A stretch of 64,000 bases of DNA. Source: Arthrobacter sp. DWC3. GTDB taxonomy: Bacteria > Actinomycetota > Actinomycetes > Actinomycetales > Micrococcaceae. Below the pieces are notes generated by a model. That model was not told the origin of the DNA and searched no databases. It worked only from the letters and a program-made list of their open reading frames with translations. The stretch is from assembly GCF_002929375.1 (NCBI RefSeq), contig NZ_PJIP01000012.1, positions 62,001-126,000 of the forward strand, read 5' to 3'. This document shows, in pieces, positions 43,442 to 52,379 of the stretch. The translations under genes were made by a program, and so were the position numbers. Every line of letters starts with the position of its first letter. Position 1 is the stretch's first letter.

Positions 43442-45312
43442 TGGCCACCCATTCCACCCAGGCGAAGGCCGCCGCGGTCGCCGAGCCGCAACCGCCTGCC
43501 GCATCCCGCGGGGCCGGCGAACCCATGAACCACAAGCAGATCCTGCAGGCGCTCACCGGTCTGCTCGCGGGCCTGTTCACGGCGATCCTCAGCAGCACCA
43601 TCGTCGCCAACGCCCTGCCCACCATCATGAGCGACCTCAACGGCTCCCAGACGGACTTCGCCTGGGTCATCACGGCCGCGCTGCTGGCCAACGCCGCGAC
43701 CACCCCGATCTGGGGCAAGCTCGCCGACCTGTTCGACAAGAAGATCCTGGTGCAGGCCAGCATCGTCATCTTCGTCGCCGGCTCCGTCCTCGCAGGGTTC
43801 GCGGAGAGCATCCCGTTCCTGCTCACGGCGCGCGTCATCCAGGGCATCGCGATGGGCGGGCTCACCGCCCTGGCGCAGGCCATCATCGGCACCATCATCG
43901 CCCCGCGCGAGCGTGGCCGGTACTCCGGCTACATGGGGGGCGTCATGGCCGTGGCGACCGCCGGCGGCCCGCTCCTCGGCGGGTTCATCGTCGACTCGCC
44001 GCTGGGCTGGCGCTGGACCTTCTTCGTCTGCGTCCCCCTCGCGATCATCGCCCTCGTGCTCCTGCAGGTCACCCTGAAGCTCCCCGACACGCGCCGTAAG
44101 GCCCGCATCGACTGGCTTGGGTCCGTCCTGCTGACCGCGGGCGTGAGCCTGCTCCTCATCTGGGTGTCCTTCGCGGGCAAGGAGGGCTACTACGAGTGGT
44201 TCTCCCGTGAGAGTGCCCTGATGGTCGGCGGCAGCATCATCCTGCTGGCCCTGCTCCTGGTCGTCGAGTCGAAGGTCGCCGAGCCCGTCATCCCGCTGAA
44301 GATCATCTCCCAGCGCACCACGGCGCTCGCCATCATCGCCTCGATCGCCGTCGGGATCGCCCTGTTCGCCACCTCGAGCTACCTCGGCCAGTACTACCAG
44401 GTGGCCCGCGGCGCCACGCCCACCGAGGCCGGTCTGCTCACCCTGCCCATGATCGCCGGCAACCTGTTGGGATCCATCGGCGCCGGGCTGCTCGTCACCA
44501 AGTACGGCAAGTGGAAGCGGTACCTCGTCGCGGGCTCGCTGTTCCTCATCGCGGGCCTCGGCATGGCGAGCACCATCGACCACCTGACCCACCTCTGGCT
44601 CGTCGGGATGTACACGTTCGTCTTCGGCCTGGGCCTCGGGCTGATGCTGCAGAACCTGGTCCTCGCGGTCCAGAACACCGTGGCCGTCAAGGACATCGGG
44701 TCCGCCAGCGCGTCGGTCGCCTTCTTCCGCTCGATGGGCGGTGCCGCGGGCGTCGCCGTCCTGGGCGCCATCCTCGGTACGCGGGTGGAGACCAAGACCA
44801 CCGAGGGCCTCGCGGCCGCCGGGATCCCCACGACCGGTGGTGCGGCGGGCGGTTCGCTCGACCTCGTCGACCTCCCCGCACCCATCGCCGACATCGTGCG
44901 CGCCGCCTACGGTGACAGCACGGCCATGATCTTCCTGATCACGGCGGTCATCGCGGTAGTAGGCCTCGTCTGCGTGCTGTTCATCAAGGAGAGCCCGCTG
45001 CGCCGCACGGTCGACTTCGCCCAGGCGGCCCCCGCGGGTCCCGCCGCGTCGATGTCTCCGGCAGCCACCGGTACGGAGCCCGCCGTCGCCGGCGCGCAGC
45101 CCACCGCAGGCACCGGGCCTTCCGCGGCAGGAACGGCGGACGACGCCGGGAAGCACGCGTCGTCGCAGTCCGACGCCGTCACCCTGCAGCCGTCCCACGG
45201 CCGGCACAGCGCCGGTCCCGTGGCCATCTCGAAGGCCGACGTCGACCGCATGGCCCAGGAGCTGTCCGAGCTGGACACCGAGCTCTCGGAGCGTGCGGAC
45301 GCCAACCGCTGA
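43441..45312 (+). CDS. DHA2/EmrB-type drug efflux MFS transporter
   Basis: A 623-residue, 14-helix major facilitator. After a 28-residue head, helix 1 carries LSSTIVANALPTIMSDLNGS, the DHA2 motif. The loop IWGKLADLFDKKILVQ is motif A and GGPLLGGFIVDSPLGWRWTFFVCVP is motif C. A 100-residue Ala/Pro/Ser/Thr-rich cytoplasmic tail follows the last helix, ending in a charged helix (DVDRMAQELSELDTELSERAD). It exports drugs or organic compounds using the proton gradient. It is coupled to marR and followed by short repeats and a terminator. Confidence 0.93.
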   Translation: MATHSTQAKAAAVAEPQPPAASRGAGEPMNHKQILQALTGLLAGLFTAILSSTIVANALPTIMSDLNGSQTDFAWVITAALLANAATTPIWGKLADLFDKKILVQASIVIFVAGSVLAGFAESIPFLLTARVIQGIAMGGLTALAQAIIGTIIAPRERGRYSGYMGGVMAVATAGGPLLGGFIVDSPLGWRWTFFVCVPLAIIALVLLQVTLKLPDTRRKARIDWLGSVLLTAGVSLLLIWVSFAGKEGYYEWFSRESALMVGGSIILLALLLVVESKVAEPVIPLKIISQRTTALAIIASIAVGIALFATSSYLGQYYQVARGATPTEAGLLTLPMIAGNLLGSIGAGLLVTKYGKWKRYLVAGSLFLIAGLGMASTIDHLTHLWLVGMYTFVFGLGLGLMLQNLVLAVQNTVAVKDIGSASASVAFFRSMGGAAGVAVLGAILGTRVETKTTEGLAAAGIPTTGGAAGGSLDLVDLPAPIADIVRAAYGDSTAMIFLITAVIAVVGLVCVLFIKESPLRRTVDFAQAAPAGPAASMSPAATGTEPAVAGAQPTAGTGPSAAGTADDAGKHASSQSDAVTLQPSHGRHSAGPVAISKADVDRMAQELSELDTELSERADANR

Positions 45313-45336
45313 TCCCCGGTGTCCGGAGCGGGCACC

Positions 45337-45388
45337 GAGCACCACGAGCTGAGCACCACGAGCTGAGCACCACGAGCTGAGCACCACC
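45337..45388. repeat. 14-bp tandem repeat, three and a half units
   Basis: GAGCACCACGAGCT occurs at 45337-45350, 45351-45364 and 45365-45378, then ten bases of a fourth copy. It lies between the efflux gene stop and its terminator. Each unit contains GAGCT, half of a weak palindrome. Confidence 0.9.
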
Positions 45389-45390
45389 GA

Positions 45391-45420
45391 ACAGGCCGCC
45401 GGGACCTCCCGGCGGCCTGT
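45391..45420 (+). terminator. terminator of the marR-emrB operon
   Basis: Arms 45391-45404 and 45407-45420 are perfect over 14 bases with a CC loop. Only one T follows. Confidence 0.75.
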
Positions 45421-45510
45421 TCGCACGTCCGGTCGCAGCTATTTGTTCACTTGTTCCACAAACCTCTTGCCCCCACCGCGGATGTGACGTAGCGTACTCG
45501 GCACCGGTCA

Positions 45511-45524
45511 TCGAAACGTTTAGA
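45511..45524. promoter_or_regulatory. LacI operator before the regulator gene
   Basis: TCGAAACGTTTAGA matches 12 of 14 bases of the perfect palindrome before the binding-protein gene and lies 58 bases before the lacI start. It suggests autoregulation. Confidence 0.75.
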
Positions 45525-45581
45525 CGACCGGCTGCCGGACAAGCTGCACCGGCTCCGTTCCCCGCAGACACAGGAGTCCGC

Positions 45582-46598
45582 ATGGCCAACATCCACGACG
45601 TCGCACGCGTCGCCGGTGTGTCCATCAGCACCGTCTCCTACGCCCTGAGTGGCAAGCGTCCCATCGGGGAGAAGACCCGCCTGCGAATCGACGCGGCCGT
45701 CCGCGAGCTCGACTACATGCCGAACGCCGCCGGACGGATGCTCGCTGGAACCAGGACCCGCATCTTCGCCCTGACCGCACCCCTGAGGAGCGACACCTAC
45801 GCCCCCGCGCACATGGCCTTCGTCCTGGCCGTGGCGACGGCGGCGCGGAAGTACGACTACGACGTCCTCCTGCTCACGGAGGACGAGGCGACCGACGGTC
45901 TGCGTCGTGTCTCCTCGAGCCGGCTCGTGGACGGCATTATCGTCCTCGACGTGTCGATCAACGACGAACGCGCGGAGCTGGTGCGTGCGCTCGGCGTCCC
46001 GGCCGCCCTCATCGGCGTGCCGGGCAATGCGGACGGCCTGGTCTGCGTTGACCTCGACTTCGAGGCGGCCGCGGCGCTCGCCGTGGATCGGCTCGTTGAC
46101 GCGGGGCACACCTCGCTCGCGCTGCTGGGCCATCCCGGGGTCGTGTACGAGCGGGGCTCCAACTTCCCCACGCGGTTCCGCGACGGCTTCCTGCGTCGGG
46201 CTGCCGAGCGTGGTGTCACCGCCCGCTTCACCATGACGGAGAAGGATCCCCCGGAGGTGCGGGCCGCGCTGTCAGGCGTCCTCGATGCCGTTCCGGCCGC
46301 CACCGGCCTCGTGGTCCATGCGGAGGAGGGCGTCCACAAGGCGGTCCTCGAGGCCGTCGCCGGCCGGGGGCTGTCCGTGCCGGGGGACCTCTCCGTCATC
46401 GCGGGTGCCCCCACCTTCGACACCTCCGCCTTCACGCCCCCGCTCGATGTCATCCCGCTGATCCCGGCGGACACCTGTACCCGTGCGGTCGAGCTGGCGG
46501 TCCAGCAGCTCGACGGCACCGTCGCACCGCGCGTCGAGCTCGTCGCGCCCACATACCGCGAGCACGGTTCCGTCGCGGCACCCCGACCGGGCTCGTAG
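45582..46598 (+). CDS. LacI-family regulator of the alpha-xyloside importer locus
   Basis: A 338-residue LacI regulator. The helix-turn-helix is at the very N-terminus (NIHDVARVAGVSISTVSYALSGKRPIGEKTRLRIDAAVRELDYMPNAAGRML). The sugar-binding domain has LVDGIIVLDVSINDE and PGDLSVIAGAPTF. It is followed by the binding-protein gene, and the same palindrome lies before both genes. It therefore probably represses itself and the downstream operon until the sugar is present. The ATG at 45582 follows CACAGGAGTCCGC. Confidence 0.93.
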   Translation: MANIHDVARVAGVSISTVSYALSGKRPIGEKTRLRIDAAVRELDYMPNAAGRMLAGTRTRIFALTAPLRSDTYAPAHMAFVLAVATAARKYDYDVLLLTEDEATDGLRRVSSSRLVDGIIVLDVSINDERAELVRALGVPAALIGVPGNADGLVCVDLDFEAAAALAVDRLVDAGHTSLALLGHPGVVYERGSNFPTRFRDGFLRRAAERGVTARFTMTEKDPPEVRAALSGVLDAVPAATGLVVHAEEGVHKAVLEAVAGRGLSVPGDLSVIAGAPTFDTSAFTPPLDVIPLIPADTCTRAVELAVQQLDGTVAPRVELVAPTYREHGSVAAPRPGS

Positions 46599-46652
46599 CG
46601 CCGGTCCCTCATCCGCTGATCCGTTCCACCCCGGATCGGTTCCACCCACGAA

Positions 46653-46666
46653 TCGAAACGTTTCGA
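46653..46666. promoter_or_regulatory. perfect LacI operator before the binding-protein gene
   Basis: TCGAAACGTTTCGA is a perfect 14-bp palindrome centred on CG, 49 bases before the start of the binding-protein gene, as expected for this LacI family. Confidence 0.85.
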
Positions 46667-46715
46667 CAAACATCGGCCGCCCTGGGCGACCGGTAACCAC
46701 TACAAGGGAGTAGGC

Positions 46716-48023
46716 ATGAAGAAGAGCAGAATGATCCTGGGGGCCGCGTTCACGGCCGCGGCGCTCACCCTGTCGGGCTGCGCCGGCTCCACGCCGGACG
46801 CGCAGTCCGGTTCGGGCGGCGAGGGGGACACCCTGAAGCTCTGGCACTTCGAGAGCGAGACGAGCGCCATGGGCATCGCCTGGACCGAGGCCATCAAGGT
46901 GTTCGAGGAGGAGACCGGCGCCACGGTCGAGTTCGAGGAGCGCAGCTTCGAGCAGATCCGCTCCACCGCGAGCCAGGTGCTGAACTCGGACGAGGCCCCG
47001 GACCTCCTCGAGTACAACAAGGGCAACGCCACGGCGGGCCTGCTGTCCAGCCAGGGCCTGCTGACCAACCTCGACGACGCCGTGGAGCAGTACGGCTGGG
47101 ACGACAAGCTCGCGCCGTCGCTGCAGACCACGGCGAAGTACGACGAGCAGGGCATCATGGGCTCCGGCAGCTGGTACGGCGTGCCCAACTACGGCGAGTT
47201 CGTCGAGGTCTACTACAACAAGGACATGTTCGCCGAGGCCGGCCTCGAGGTGCCCACCACGCTCGACGAGTTCGAGGACGTGCTCCAGGCGTTCACCGAC
47301 AAGGGCGTCACCCCCATGGCGGAGTCGGCGGCCGAGTACCCGCTCGGGCAGCTCTGGTACCAGCTCGCCCTCACGCAGGCCGATCGCGGCTGGGTCGAGG
47401 ACTACCAGCTCTACAAGAACCCGGTGGACTGGCAGGGCGAGGAGGTCTCGTTCGCCACGGAGACCGTCAAGGACTGGACGGACAAGGGCTACATCTCCAC
47501 CAACGCCACGGGCTCGACGGCGGAGGACGCCGGTACGGCCTTCATCAACGGCACCAACCCGATCTTCTTCTCGGGCAGCTGGTGGCACAACCGGTTCACC
47601 ACCGAGGCCACCGGCTTCGAGTGGGGCACCTTCCTCTTCCCCGAGGCGGAACTCGCCCCGGGCTCGGCGGGCAACATGTGGGCCGTCCCGGAGACCGCCG
47701 CCAACAAGGACCTCGCCTACAAGTTCATCGACATCACCATGCGCCCCGAGATCCAGAACCTCATCGGCAACAACGGCGGTGTCCCGGTGGCCGCCGATCC
47801 GGCGGATATCACGGACGAGAAGAGCTCGGAGCTCATCGCGAACTTCAACGAGCTCACCGAGAAGGACGGCATCGCGTTCTACCCGGACTGGCCCACGCCC
47901 ACCTTCTACGACGAGCTGAACGCCGGGCTCCAGGAACTCATGAACGGCACCAAGTCGCCGGAGGAGTTCCAGCAGCAGGTCGGCGAGCAGTACCAGAGCG
48001 GCGTCGACGACATCGTCGGCTAG
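46716..48023 (+). CDS. sugar-binding lipoprotein of the alpha-xyloside importer
   Basis: A 435-residue extracellular solute-binding protein family 1 member. The signal peptide (RMILGAAFTAAALTLSGC) ends in lipobox LSGC with Cys22, followed by a Ser/Gly linker. Typical family segments are YGVPNYGEFVEVYYNKDMFAEAGLEVPTTLDEF and GNMWAVPETAANKDLAYKFIDI. It delivers the sugar to the permeases encoded next. A strong intercistronic hairpin after the stop probably keeps its transcript in excess over the permeases. Confidence 0.93.
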   Translation: MKKSRMILGAAFTAAALTLSGCAGSTPDAQSGSGGEGDTLKLWHFESETSAMGIAWTEAIKVFEEETGATVEFEERSFEQIRSTASQVLNSDEAPDLLEYNKGNATAGLLSSQGLLTNLDDAVEQYGWDDKLAPSLQTTAKYDEQGIMGSGSWYGVPNYGEFVEVYYNKDMFAEAGLEVPTTLDEFEDVLQAFTDKGVTPMAESAAEYPLGQLWYQLALTQADRGWVEDYQLYKNPVDWQGEEVSFATETVKDWTDKGYISTNATGSTAEDAGTAFINGTNPIFFSGSWWHNRFTTEATGFEWGTFLFPEAELAPGSAGNMWAVPETAANKDLAYKFIDITMRPEIQNLIGNNGGVPVAADPADITDEKSSELIANFNELTEKDGIAFYPDWPTPTFYDELNAGLQELMNGTKSPEEFQQQVGEQYQSGVDDIVG

Positions 48024-48030
48024 CCCCCTC

Positions 48031-48070
48031 CCGGCCGCGCCGCCGCTCCCCGGACGGGCGGCGCGGCCGG
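48031..48070 (+). other. intercistronic stem-loop between binding protein and permease genes
   Basis: Perfect 14-base arms (48031-48044 and 48057-48070) enclose a 12-base loop, with no U run. The likely effect is 3' protection or partial termination, which raises the ratio of binding protein to permeases. Confidence 0.72.
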
Positions 48071-48106
48071 ACCCCCTGATCACCCCTGCCTGGAAGGTGC
48101 ACGCCC

Positions 48107-49063
48107 ATGGCGATCGCAACCCGGTCCAAGGGACGCCCCGCGCGTCCGACCACCAGCCTCATCCCCGGTTCCAGCCCGACCTCCTTCTGGTTCTACCTCC
48201 TGCCGGGTCTCGCCCTGCTCACGCTCATCATCGTGGTGCCGCTGATCTGGAACGTCTACCTGACCTTCACCTCCTATCGCGGCATCCGTCCGCCGGAGTT
48301 CATCGGCCTGGAGAACTGGGTGGAGCTCTTCGGCGACACCACGTTCTGGACCTCGTTCCGCAACTCCGTGGCCATGATCGTCGCCATGGTGGTGGTGCCC
48401 ACGGTGCTGGGCCTCGTCCTCGCGGCGATGCTGTTCGACCTCATCGGCCGCAAGTTCGGCGGCCGGCTCGCGAGCTTCCTCCGCGCCACCTACTACCTGC
48501 CGCAGATCCTGCCCGGCGTCATCGCGGCCATCGTGATCGGCTGGATCCTCCGGCCCGAGAACGGCGCCCTCAACCAGGTCCTCGCCGCCGTGGGACTCGG
48601 CGGGATGCAGGGCAACTGGCTCGGCGACCCGGACACGGCCCTGCCCAGCATCATGGTCATCATGGTCTGGGTGCAGCTCGGTTACCCCGTGGTCATCTTC
48701 ATGGCGGCCCTGCAGCGCGTGGACCCCGAGCTCTACGAGGCCGCGGAGCTCGACGGCGCCAACTGGTTCCAGCGCTTCCGTGCCATCACCGTCAGCATCA
48801 TCCGGCCAGAGATCTTCGTGGTCACCCTCACGTGCGCCATCGCGGCGCTCAAGGTGTTCGGTCCCATCTACGCCCTGACCGGCGGCGGGCCCGGCACCTC
48901 CACGATCGTGCCCGCTTACTACGCGTACAGCGAGTTCTTCCAGTCCCAGCAGGTGGGCTACGGCGCCACGATCGCCACCGCGCTGACGGTGGTCATCGCC
49001 GTCGTCAGCATCATCTTCGTCCTCGTGCAGACGAGGCTCGAGCGCAGCGAGGAGGCACGCTGA
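48107..49063 (+). CDS. sugar ABC permease, MalF type (alpha-xyloside importer)
   Basis: A 318-residue permease with six helices after a 25-residue cytoplasmic head. The EAA loop is EAAELDGANWFQRFRAITV, followed by TGGGPGTSTIV. The ATG at 48107 follows GGAAGG. Its stop overlaps the next permease start by one base (TGATG). With its partner it forms the membrane channel and needs an external ATPase. Confidence 0.93.
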   Translation: MAIATRSKGRPARPTTSLIPGSSPTSFWFYLLPGLALLTLIIVVPLIWNVYLTFTSYRGIRPPEFIGLENWVELFGDTTFWTSFRNSVAMIVAMVVVPTVLGLVLAAMLFDLIGRKFGGRLASFLRATYYLPQILPGVIAAIVIGWILRPENGALNQVLAAVGLGGMQGNWLGDPDTALPSIMVIMVWVQLGYPVVIFMAALQRVDPELYEAAELDGANWFQRFRAITVSIIRPEIFVVTLTCAIAALKVFGPIYALTGGGPGTSTIVPAYYAYSEFFQSQQVGYGATIATALTVVIAVVSIIFVLVQTRLERSEEAR

Positions 49064-49965
49064 TGGCCGCGACGTTGACCGCCCCCGACGCGGTGCAGGA
49101 CCAGCCCCGGCAGAAACGGCAGCGACGACGGTCCGGCCGGGCCCGGAAGACCACCGGCGACTGGGTCATCCTGGCCGTGGCGGCGCTGATCGGGCTGCTC
49201 ATCGCCGTCCCGTTCCTGCTGATCCTCGCCAACTCCTTCAAGTCGCCCACCGACTACGCGCAGGGCGGCCCGCTCTCGCTGCCCTCGGCGCTCTACCTCG
49301 ACGGCATCACGGCGTTCTGGGAGCGCGTGGACTTCCCCCGGAAGCTCTGGAACAGCTTCTTCATCAGCGGCACGGTGGCGGTGCTCGCCGTCGGGATCTC
49401 CATGTTCAACGCCTTCGCGCTCGGCATCGGGCGGGTGCGCGGCCGGACCTGGCTGGTGCTGCTGATCCTGCTCGCCAACATGCTGCCGCAGGAGGTGCTC
49501 CTCTACCCGCTGTACTTCATGTTCCGGCAGGTGGGCCTCTACGACAGCGTGTGGGCCGTGATCATCATCTTCACCGTCATCCAGAGCGCGTTCGGCACCT
49601 ACCTCCTGGCCTCCGTGTACGGGACGTTCCCGAAGGAGCTGCTGGAGGCGGCGTCGCTCGACGGCGCCAGCCGATGGCAGATCCTGTGGCGCGTCATCTT
49701 CCCCATCTCGCGGCCCACCCTGAGCGTGCTGCTCATCTTCTTCTTCATCTGGACCTGGAACGAGTTCCTGATCCCGCTGACGTTCCTCGTGGGCAACGAC
49801 AACCAGACCGTTCCCGTGGCGATCACCGTGCTGCAGGGTGACCGGCTCATGGACGTCACCACCACGAGCGCGTCGGCCCTCCTCGGGCTCCTCCCCACGC
49901 TCATCTTCTTCCTCATCTTCCAGCGCACCCTCACGCGGGGCATCACAGCAGGAGCAGTCAAGTAA
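49063..49965 (+). CDS. sugar ABC permease, MalG type (alpha-xyloside importer)
   Basis: A 300-residue permease. A basic head (QKRQRRRSGRARK) precedes six helices. The EAA loop reads EAASLDGASRWQILWRVIFP, and WTWNEFLIPLTF is the typical late helix. The ATG at 49063 gives the shortest sensible protein and couples it to the MalF-type gene. The GH31 gene starts two bases after its stop. Confidence 0.93.
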   Translation: MAATLTAPDAVQDQPRQKRQRRRSGRARKTTGDWVILAVAALIGLLIAVPFLLILANSFKSPTDYAQGGPLSLPSALYLDGITAFWERVDFPRKLWNSFFISGTVAVLAVGISMFNAFALGIGRVRGRTWLVLLILLANMLPQEVLLYPLYFMFRQVGLYDSVWAVIIIFTVIQSAFGTYLLASVYGTFPKELLEAASLDGASRWQILWRVIFPISRPTLSVLLIFFFIWTWNEFLIPLTFLVGNDNQTVPVAITVLQGDRLMDVTTTSASALLGLLPTLIFFLIFQRTLTRGITAGAVK

Positions 49966-49967
49966 CC

Positions 49968-52379
49968 ATGAAATTCACCGACGGATTCTGGCATGTCCGC
50001 CCCGGCGTCGATGCGCAGTACGCGCAGGAGGCCTACGACGTCCAGGCGGAGGACTACCGGCGCCTCGTCGTCTCGGCCCCCACCAAGGTCATCGAACGGC
50101 GTGGCGACACGCTCAACCGGGCCCTGCTGACGGTCACGCTCAGCACACCGCTCGACGGCGTGATCGGCGTGCGGATCGAGAACCACCGCGGGGACACCCC
50201 GCACCGGGGCTTCGAGCTCGTCGGCGCGGTGGAGGGACTCGGCGCGGCGAAGGCGGACGACGACGGCGGCGTGCTCACCGCGGGCGGCCTCACGGCGCGC
50301 ATCAGCAGGGGAGCCCCGTGGGACCTGTCCTTCGAGGCCGACGGGCGCACGCTGACCTCCAGTGGCCACAAGTCGGTGGGACGCATGGGCCTCGCGCCCG
50401 ACGCGCCCGTGACCACCGAGCCCGCCGGCGTCGCGGGCGTGTCGGTGACGGGACGTGCGCCGTCGTCGTCGTACCTCCACGCCCAGCTGTCCCTCGGTGT
50501 CGGCGAACTGGTCTACGGGCTGGGGGAGCGCTTCGGTCCGCTCGTGAAGAACGGGCAGACCGTGGACATCTGGAACGCCGACGGCGGGACGTCGAGCGAG
50601 CAGTCCTACAAGAACGTGCCGTTCTACCTCACGAACCGCGGCTACGGCGTGTTCGTGAACCACCCCGAGCACGTGTCCTTCGAGGTGGGCTCCGAGTCCG
50701 TGGAGCGCGTGCAGTTCTCGGTGCCGGGGGAGACGCTCGAGTACTTCGTGATCCAGGGGCCCACGCCGGCGGACATCCTCGAGCGCTACACGCGGCTGAC
50801 GGGACGGCCCGCGCAGGTACCGGCCTGGTCCTACGGCCTGTGGCTGTCCACGAGTTTCACCACCGACTACGACGAGGCGACGGTGACGCACTTCGTCGAC
50901 GGCATGGCGGAACGCGACCTCCCGCTCAGCGTCTTCCACTTCGACTGCTTCTGGATGCGCGAGTTCAACTGGACGGACTTCGAGTGGGACCCGCGGGTCT
51001 TCCCCGATCCGGAGGGCATGCTCGAGCGGCTGCACGGCAAGGGCCTGCGGGTCAGCGCCTGGATCAACCCGTACATCGGCCAGCGCTCCAGTCTCTTCGA
51101 CGAGGCAGCGCAGGCCGGCTACCTCGTGCGGCGCGACGACGGCACCGTGTGGCAGTGGGACCTGTGGCAGGCGGGCATGGGCCTCGTGGACTTCACGAAC
51201 CCGGACGCCTCGGCCTGGTTCCAGAGCAAGATCCGCACGCTGCTCGGCCAGGGAGTCGACGCCATCAAGACGGACTTCGGCGAGCGCATCCCGCTCGGTG
51301 TGCAGTGGCACGACGGCACCCCGGCGGAGACCATGCACAACCTCTACCCCCAGCTTTACAACCGGGCCGTGTTCGACGTCCTCGAGGAGGTCCGCGGGAC
51401 GGGGGAGGCCGTCCTGTTCGCGCGCTCGGCGACGGCCGGCGGGCAGCAGATGCCGGTGCACTGGGGCGGTGACAACTCGTCCTCGTTCGAGTCGATGGCC
51501 GAGACGCTGCGGGGCGGGCTGTCCCTCGCGCTGAGCGGTTTCGGGTACTGGAGCCACGACATCGGCGGGTTCGAGGGCTCACCGGATCCGGCCGTGTTCA
51601 AGCGGTGGCTCGCGTTCGGCCTGCTCTCGAGCCACTCGCGCCTGCACGGCTCCACCAACTACCGCGTCCCGTGGGCGTTCGACACCGGCGACGAGCCCGA
51701 GGGCCAGAGCGCCGTCGACGTCACGCGGACCTTCTCACGGCTGAAGCTCTCCCTCATGCCGTACCTGTACGGCGTGGGGCTCGAGGCACACACCGTCGGG
51801 ACGCCCTTCATGCGGCCGATGCAGCTCGCGTTCCCGGACGATCCCGCCGTCGCGCACCTGGACCGGCAGTACATGCTCGGACCCGACCTGCTCGTGGCAC
51901 CGGTGTTCTCCGCCGACGGCGACGTGGAGTACTACCTGCCGGCCGGAAGGTGGACGCACCTGCTCACGGGCGAGGTGGTCACGGGTGGTGGGTGGCGGCG
52001 CGAGACGCACGGCTTCGACAGCCTGCCCCTCTGGGTGCGGGAGGGCGCTGTGCTGGTCACCGGCACCTCCGACGACGCCCACCGGGTGCCGGACTACGAC
52101 TACCTCGACCACCCGCTCGTCACCGTCTACCCCGGCACCGTCGACGGCGCCGTGGCGCGCGTGGTCACGCCGTCGGGCTCCGAGGGCGCGTTCACCGTGT
52201 CCCGGTCGGACGCCGGCTACCGGGTCACGGGTCCGGACGGGGTCGCGTTCAGTGCCCGCGTCGCCGGAGGCGGACAGGTCCGGTCCGACGGCGGTGTCGT
52301 GGAGCTGGAGGCGCATCCGGAGGCGCACCCGGGGGCGCATCCTGAGGCTCACCCGGGGGCCAGTAGCATCGAGGGGTGA
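49968..52379 (+). CDS. GH31 alpha-xylosidase-like enzyme (YicI type)
   Basis: An 803-residue GH31 enzyme with no signal peptide. The N-terminal beta-sandwich (residues about 40-265) precedes the TIM barrel. The nucleophile is Asp436 in the KTDFGERIP motif and the acid/base is Asp502 in GGDN, both in the form seen in YicI-type alpha-xylosidases (for example ERIPLGVQWHDG). It would release xylose from imported alpha-xylosides such as isoprimeverose from xyloglucan. The C-terminal 20 residues are an imperfect EAHPxAHP repeat. Its stop overlaps the amidotransferase start by four bases (GTGA). Confidence 0.88.
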   Translation: MKFTDGFWHVRPGVDAQYAQEAYDVQAEDYRRLVVSAPTKVIERRGDTLNRALLTVTLSTPLDGVIGVRIENHRGDTPHRGFELVGAVEGLGAAKADDDGGVLTAGGLTARISRGAPWDLSFEADGRTLTSSGHKSVGRMGLAPDAPVTTEPAGVAGVSVTGRAPSSSYLHAQLSLGVGELVYGLGERFGPLVKNGQTVDIWNADGGTSSEQSYKNVPFYLTNRGYGVFVNHPEHVSFEVGSESVERVQFSVPGETLEYFVIQGPTPADILERYTRLTGRPAQVPAWSYGLWLSTSFTTDYDEATVTHFVDGMAERDLPLSVFHFDCFWMREFNWTDFEWDPRVFPDPEGMLERLHGKGLRVSAWINPYIGQRSSLFDEAAQAGYLVRRDDGTVWQWDLWQAGMGLVDFTNPDASAWFQSKIRTLLGQGVDAIKTDFGERIPLGVQWHDGTPAETMHNLYPQLYNRAVFDVLEEVRGTGEAVLFARSATAGGQQMPVHWGGDNSSSFESMAETLRGGLSLALSGFGYWSHDIGGFEGSPDPAVFKRWLAFGLLSSHSRLHGSTNYRVPWAFDTGDEPEGQSAVDVTRTFSRLKLSLMPYLYGVGLEAHTVGTPFMRPMQLAFPDDPAVAHLDRQYMLGPDLLVAPVFSADGDVEYYLPAGRWTHLLTGEVVTGGGWRRETHGFDSLPLWVREGAVLVTGTSDDAHRVPDYDYLDHPLVTVYPGTVDGAVARVVTPSGSEGAFTVSRSDAGYRVTGPDGVAFSARVAGGGQVRSDGGVVELEAHPEAHPGAHPEAHPGASSIEG

